Below, in pieces: positions 6,219 to 8,138 of a stretch of DNA of 8,138 bases. The stretch is from a bacterium (GTDB taxonomy: Bacteria > UBP7 > UBA6624). The notes beneath the pieces were generated by a model. It saw only the letters and a program-made list of their open reading frames with translations. It was not told the DNA's origin and did no database searches. The position numbers and the translations under genes are program-made. The stretch lies in the NCBI GenBank assembly GCA_014384545.1, contig JACNFQ010000079.1, positions 1-8,138 on the forward strand. Reading direction: 5' to 3'. The number at the start of each line of letters is the position of its first letter. Position 1 is the first letter of the stretch.

Positions 6219-6638
6219 ATGAAACGATTAGCAGTGATTTTCTTAGCGGGTTTGGCTCTGATGAGTACAGGGTGTAAGTTCAAGTTTGTCAAGGGTTCTA
6301 TTTCGGGAACTCTTTTCATTGTGCGTAATGACCAAGAGTACAAAGGTTCTTATTACGGCATTCAGGTCGTAGACGAAGAGGGTGCCGTTTTAGGTTTTAC
6401 TCAAACGGGGACAAACGGGTTTTTCCGGTTTGAAGTTCAAGGTCCCACAGGTGAGTTTATTCCTCTAAAGATGCCTTGGGGCGACTACACACTCAATGTT
6501 TTTGCTCCTACAATGGGGAATGCAGGTGGTGGCGAAGAAGCTACTCCTGTTTACTCTGAAAAAGTCACGCTACGGAAGGGCGCACTCCAAGTTCGTGTTT
6601 TCATGGATTGGGAAGACATCAAACCGGCCAACAGGTAG
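6219..6638 (+). CDS. Small predicted lipoprotein with beta-sandwich-like domain
   Basis: The protein has 139 residues and no family I can name with confidence. The N-terminus is a clear export signal: MKR, a hydrophobic core (LAVIFLAGLALM) and a Cys at 19 preceded by STG. This resembles a lipobox, although Ser at -3 is not the usual Leu/Val/Ile. Lys follows the Cys. Residues about 27-125 alternate hydrophobic and polar residues, with VVDEEGAVLGFTQTGTNGFFRFEV and a later WGDYTLNVF. This is the pattern of carboxypeptidase-regulatory-like or transthyretin-like beta-sandwich domains, in which a 'new feature, then refined value' strand pair recurs. The likely location is the inner face of an envelope membrane. 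GGAGG lies 7 nt before the ATG, and a TATAAT lies upstream. The mreB start follows 9 nt after its stop, so an envelope or cell-shape role is suggested by position only. Confidence 0.8.
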   Translation: MKRLAVIFLAGLALMSTGCKFKFVKGSISGTLFIVRNDQEYKGSYYGIQVVDEEGAVLGFTQTGTNGFFRFEVQGPTGEFIPLKMPWGDYTLNVFAPTMGNAGGGEEATPVYSEKVTLRKGALQVRVFMDWEDIKPANR

Positions 6639-6647
6639 TAGATAACG

Positions 6648-7724
6648 TTGGCAGGCTTCGGAGATTTTCTCCAATCATTTCTTAGATCACTATCTAGGAT
6701 TTTTCCTTGGACACAAGGTGGTGGTGGAGAGAGGTTTCTTGCTATTGACTTGGGCACCCGAAACATCTTGATGCATGAGCATGGGGCGGGTCGCATTACA
6801 GATGAACCCAGTGTTGTTGCCGTTGAAAGAGAGGGATTTCGAGATGGTCGTGCCGTGGTCGTCGCTGCTGGAAAAGATGCCGAAGCGAAGTTAGATCGTG
6901 TAGGGAGCAACATTATTGCGGAGAGACCTCTCAAAGATGGGACGATTGAAGATCCCGACTTGGTTGAGGCGATGTTGCGGTATTTCCTAGAAAAAGGCGG
7001 TGGTCCTAAAAGGTATACCGTGGCGATGATTGGGGTTCCTGTTTCTACCACTTTGGGAGAACGGCGCATTTACGAGCAGGTATGTGAAAAGGCTGGTATT
7101 GATGAGGTCTTTCTTGAAGATGAGGTTCGGGCGGCAGCAAAGGGTGCGGGATTGAAGGTGGGTAGACCTCAAGGACATATGGTCGTTGATATCGGTGGTG
7201 GTACTACGGATGTGGCGGTCATTTCACATAACTCCATCATTGAGAAGGCGAGCAATACGACTGCTGGTGATGCGATGGATAAGGCGATCCAGCGGTATAT
7301 TCGCAACAACAAGGATATCGATATCTCTATTGGTCAAGCCGAGACCATCAAGAAGGCTATGGGGTCTGCGATTCCTGTACCCGACCGCAGTCCCATGAAG
7401 GTGACCGGTCAGCACCGTATCCAACGCCGACCCGCTGAGGCTGAGGTAAACCAAGAAGATATTAGACAAGCATTGAAGGCACCCGTTGATAAAATCGTCC
7501 ATCTCATTATGTCGCTTCTAGAGCGAACCCCTCCTGCATTGGCTGAAGATGTCTACAAGGACGGTATTCTCCTTGTGGGAGGTGGTTCTATATTAGAAGG
7601 GTTGGATAAGCGCATTGAAGAGACCACCAAACTCCCGGTTCGCTTGTGTGAGGATCCCCAAAACGCCGTTATCAAAGGGTTAGAGATGTTCGTTGACCAG
7701 ATGGTTCGTGACCGAGAGGGATAA
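6648..7724 (+). CDS. mreB: MreB-family actin-like cell-shape protein
   Basis: MreB forms ATP-dependent filaments under the inner membrane that guide lateral cell-wall synthesis. The 358 residues slightly exceed the usual 335-350 because of an N-terminal extension of about 28. Residues 3-19 (GFGDFLQSFLRSLSRIF) look like an amphipathic membrane-binding helix. Phosphate-1 motif DLGTRN is at 34-39, NIIAERPLKDG follows near 88, phosphate-2 motif DIGGGTTD is at 181-188, and the adenosine motif VGGGS at 310-314 is followed by a typical MreB C-terminus. Divergent points: TTD replaces the usual TTE, and the normal IEEPMAAAIGAG reads EDEVRAAAKGAG, which alters the catalytic-loop region. MreB is clearly the nearest family I recognise, but a specialised paralogue is possible. 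The TTG at 6648 is the only common start: a stop lies in frame at 6639 and no ATG or GTG precedes the first motif. AGG at 6633-6635 is a weak Shine-Dalgarno. Confidence 0.9.
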   Translation: MAGFGDFLQSFLRSLSRIFPWTQGGGGERFLAIDLGTRNILMHEHGAGRITDEPSVVAVEREGFRDGRAVVVAAGKDAEAKLDRVGSNIIAERPLKDGTIEDPDLVEAMLRYFLEKGGGPKRYTVAMIGVPVSTTLGERRIYEQVCEKAGIDEVFLEDEVRAAAKGAGLKVGRPQGHMVVDIGGGTTDVAVISHNSIIEKASNTTAGDAMDKAIQRYIRNNKDIDISIGQAETIKKAMGSAIPVPDRSPMKVTGQHRIQRRPAEAEVNQEDIRQALKAPVDKIVHLIMSLLERTPPALAEDVYKDGILLVGGGSILEGLDKRIEETTKLPVRLCEDPQNAVIKGLEMFVDQMVRDREG

Positions 7725-7732
7725 TCTCCCTC
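7716..7732 (+). repeat. Inverted repeat over the mreB stop codon
   Basis: GAGGGA (7716-7721) and TCCCTC (7727-7732) pair perfectly across a 5-nt loop that includes the mreB TAA. No T tract follows, so this is not an intrinsic terminator. GAGGGA is also the only Shine-Dalgarno-like sequence for the TTG at 7734, so folding would hide it unless ribosomes finishing mreB open it. A role in translational coupling is an inference. Confidence 0.4.
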
Positions 7733-7733
7733 C

Positions 7734-8138
7734 TTGCAACGAAAGAAAACGATATCTCGTAACCGCAGGTCGCCTTGGGGTGTCTTGGGCATTCTCCTCT
7801 TCATTATCTTGAGTGCCGGACCTTTCCCTGTCTTACTCACCACACTAGATCCAATCGGTGCTCTCAAGTGGAGGGGGGCAGAGGGGTGCCTCCCCGATAC
7901 TCCCTGTGGAATCGCTAGACCACTCTTGCTTCGAGGGGGGGCGGATGGGGGTGGACTCTATTGGCACCAAGAGAGCTTAGAGCGTGGAACTCGGGTATTG
8001 GCACTCTCCGAATCGGGGCAAGCCGTTGGGGTGGGAACGGGATGGGGGGGGCATTTGGCTCATTTAGAAGGGATGGGAAGTCAAAAGGTCAAGTTAGCGG
8101 TTGAGTCACCCACAGGGTACTCTGCAGTTTGGGCGGGA
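7734..8138 (+). CDS. Membrane-anchored protein after mreB, 3' end beyond window
   Basis: A frame of 135 codons stays open to the right edge. From the TTG at 7734 it begins with a basic n-region (QRKKTISRNRRS, residues 2-13), then one hydrophobic helix of about 22 residues (16-38, GVLGILLFIILSAGPFPVLLTT). The remainder has no further membrane segment and carries two Cys six residues apart (52 and 58), as expected for a periplasmic domain with a possible disulfide. Basic-in topology puts the bulk outside the cytoplasm. Its place right after mreB is that of mreC, whose product also has a short cytoplasmic tail and one helix, but I see no MreC-like coiled coil or sequence match in this part, so no name is given. 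It lies in the mreB frame, separated by the TAA at 7722-7724 and three codons. TTG is the first plausible start after that stop. The sequence is rich in Gly, with G runs near 7935-7960 and 8041-8050. Confidence 0.7.
   Translation, partial: MQRKKTISRNRRSPWGVLGILLFIILSAGPFPVLLTTLDPIGALKWRGAEGCLPDTPCGIARPLLLRGGADGGGLYWHQESLERGTRVLALSESGQAVGVGTGWGGHLAHLEGMGSQKVKLAVESPTGYSAVWAG

Noticed and set aside
7716-7740. Rho-independent terminator after mreB
   Set aside because: The stem is only 6 bp and is followed by CTTGC with no T tract; a same-strand gene starts immediately.
7734-8138. Naming the last gene mreC
   Set aside because: Only position and single-helix topology fit; no MreC sequence signature or coiled coil is seen in the 135 residues available.

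Overview
The window looks like part of the chromosome of a Gram-negative (diderm) bacterium of unidentified, probably uncultivated lineage. The evidence is a lipoprotein-type signal peptide, a predicted envelope protein with one N-terminal membrane anchor, and an MreB-type actin. Base composition is roughly balanced, but coding strands are rich in G runs and TTG is used as a start codon more than once. Nothing suggests a plasmid, phage or insertion sequence: there is no transposase, integrase, tRNA, rRNA or CRISPR array.

Layout. At the left edge (1-493) a minus-strand gene, cut by the window end, encodes a secreted protein. Its C-terminal part is an acidic 34-residue repeat, encoded by a near-perfect 102-bp tandem duplication. 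A 157-bp divergent intergenic region (494-650) follows and contains a 14-bp dyad just upstream of the next gene. From 651 to the right edge every gene is on the plus strand and tightly packed: der (tandem GTPase for ribosome assembly), pnp (polynucleotide phosphorylase, overlapping der by 4 bp), purN (glycinamide ribonucleotide formyltransferase), an ALDH7-family semialdehyde dehydrogenase (overlapping purN by 8 bp), a small predicted lipoprotein, a divergent mreB, and an unrecognised membrane-anchored protein that runs off the right end.

How the genes relate. der, pnp and purN are housekeeping genes (ribosome maturation, RNA turnover, purine synthesis), and the overlaps point to one transcript with translational coupling. 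The ALDH gene is the last of that coupled block. A perfect TATAAT hexamer and a strong Shine-Dalgarno sequence then appear before the lipoprotein gene, so lipoprotein, mreB and the anchored protein may form a second, envelope or cell-shape transcription unit, possibly fed by read-through as well.

Most unusual points: (1) a stretch of about 150 bp inside the ALDH gene where the conserved NAD-binding region has become glycine/G-rich with no change in length or frame, which looks like G-biased substitution error but needs checking against reads; (2) the acidic repeat protein on the minus strand; (3) a Der whose second GTPase domain has lost the Asn of its NKxD motif; (4) a divergent MreB placed between a lipoprotein and an unknown anchored protein. 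I found no convincing new defence or mobile system.
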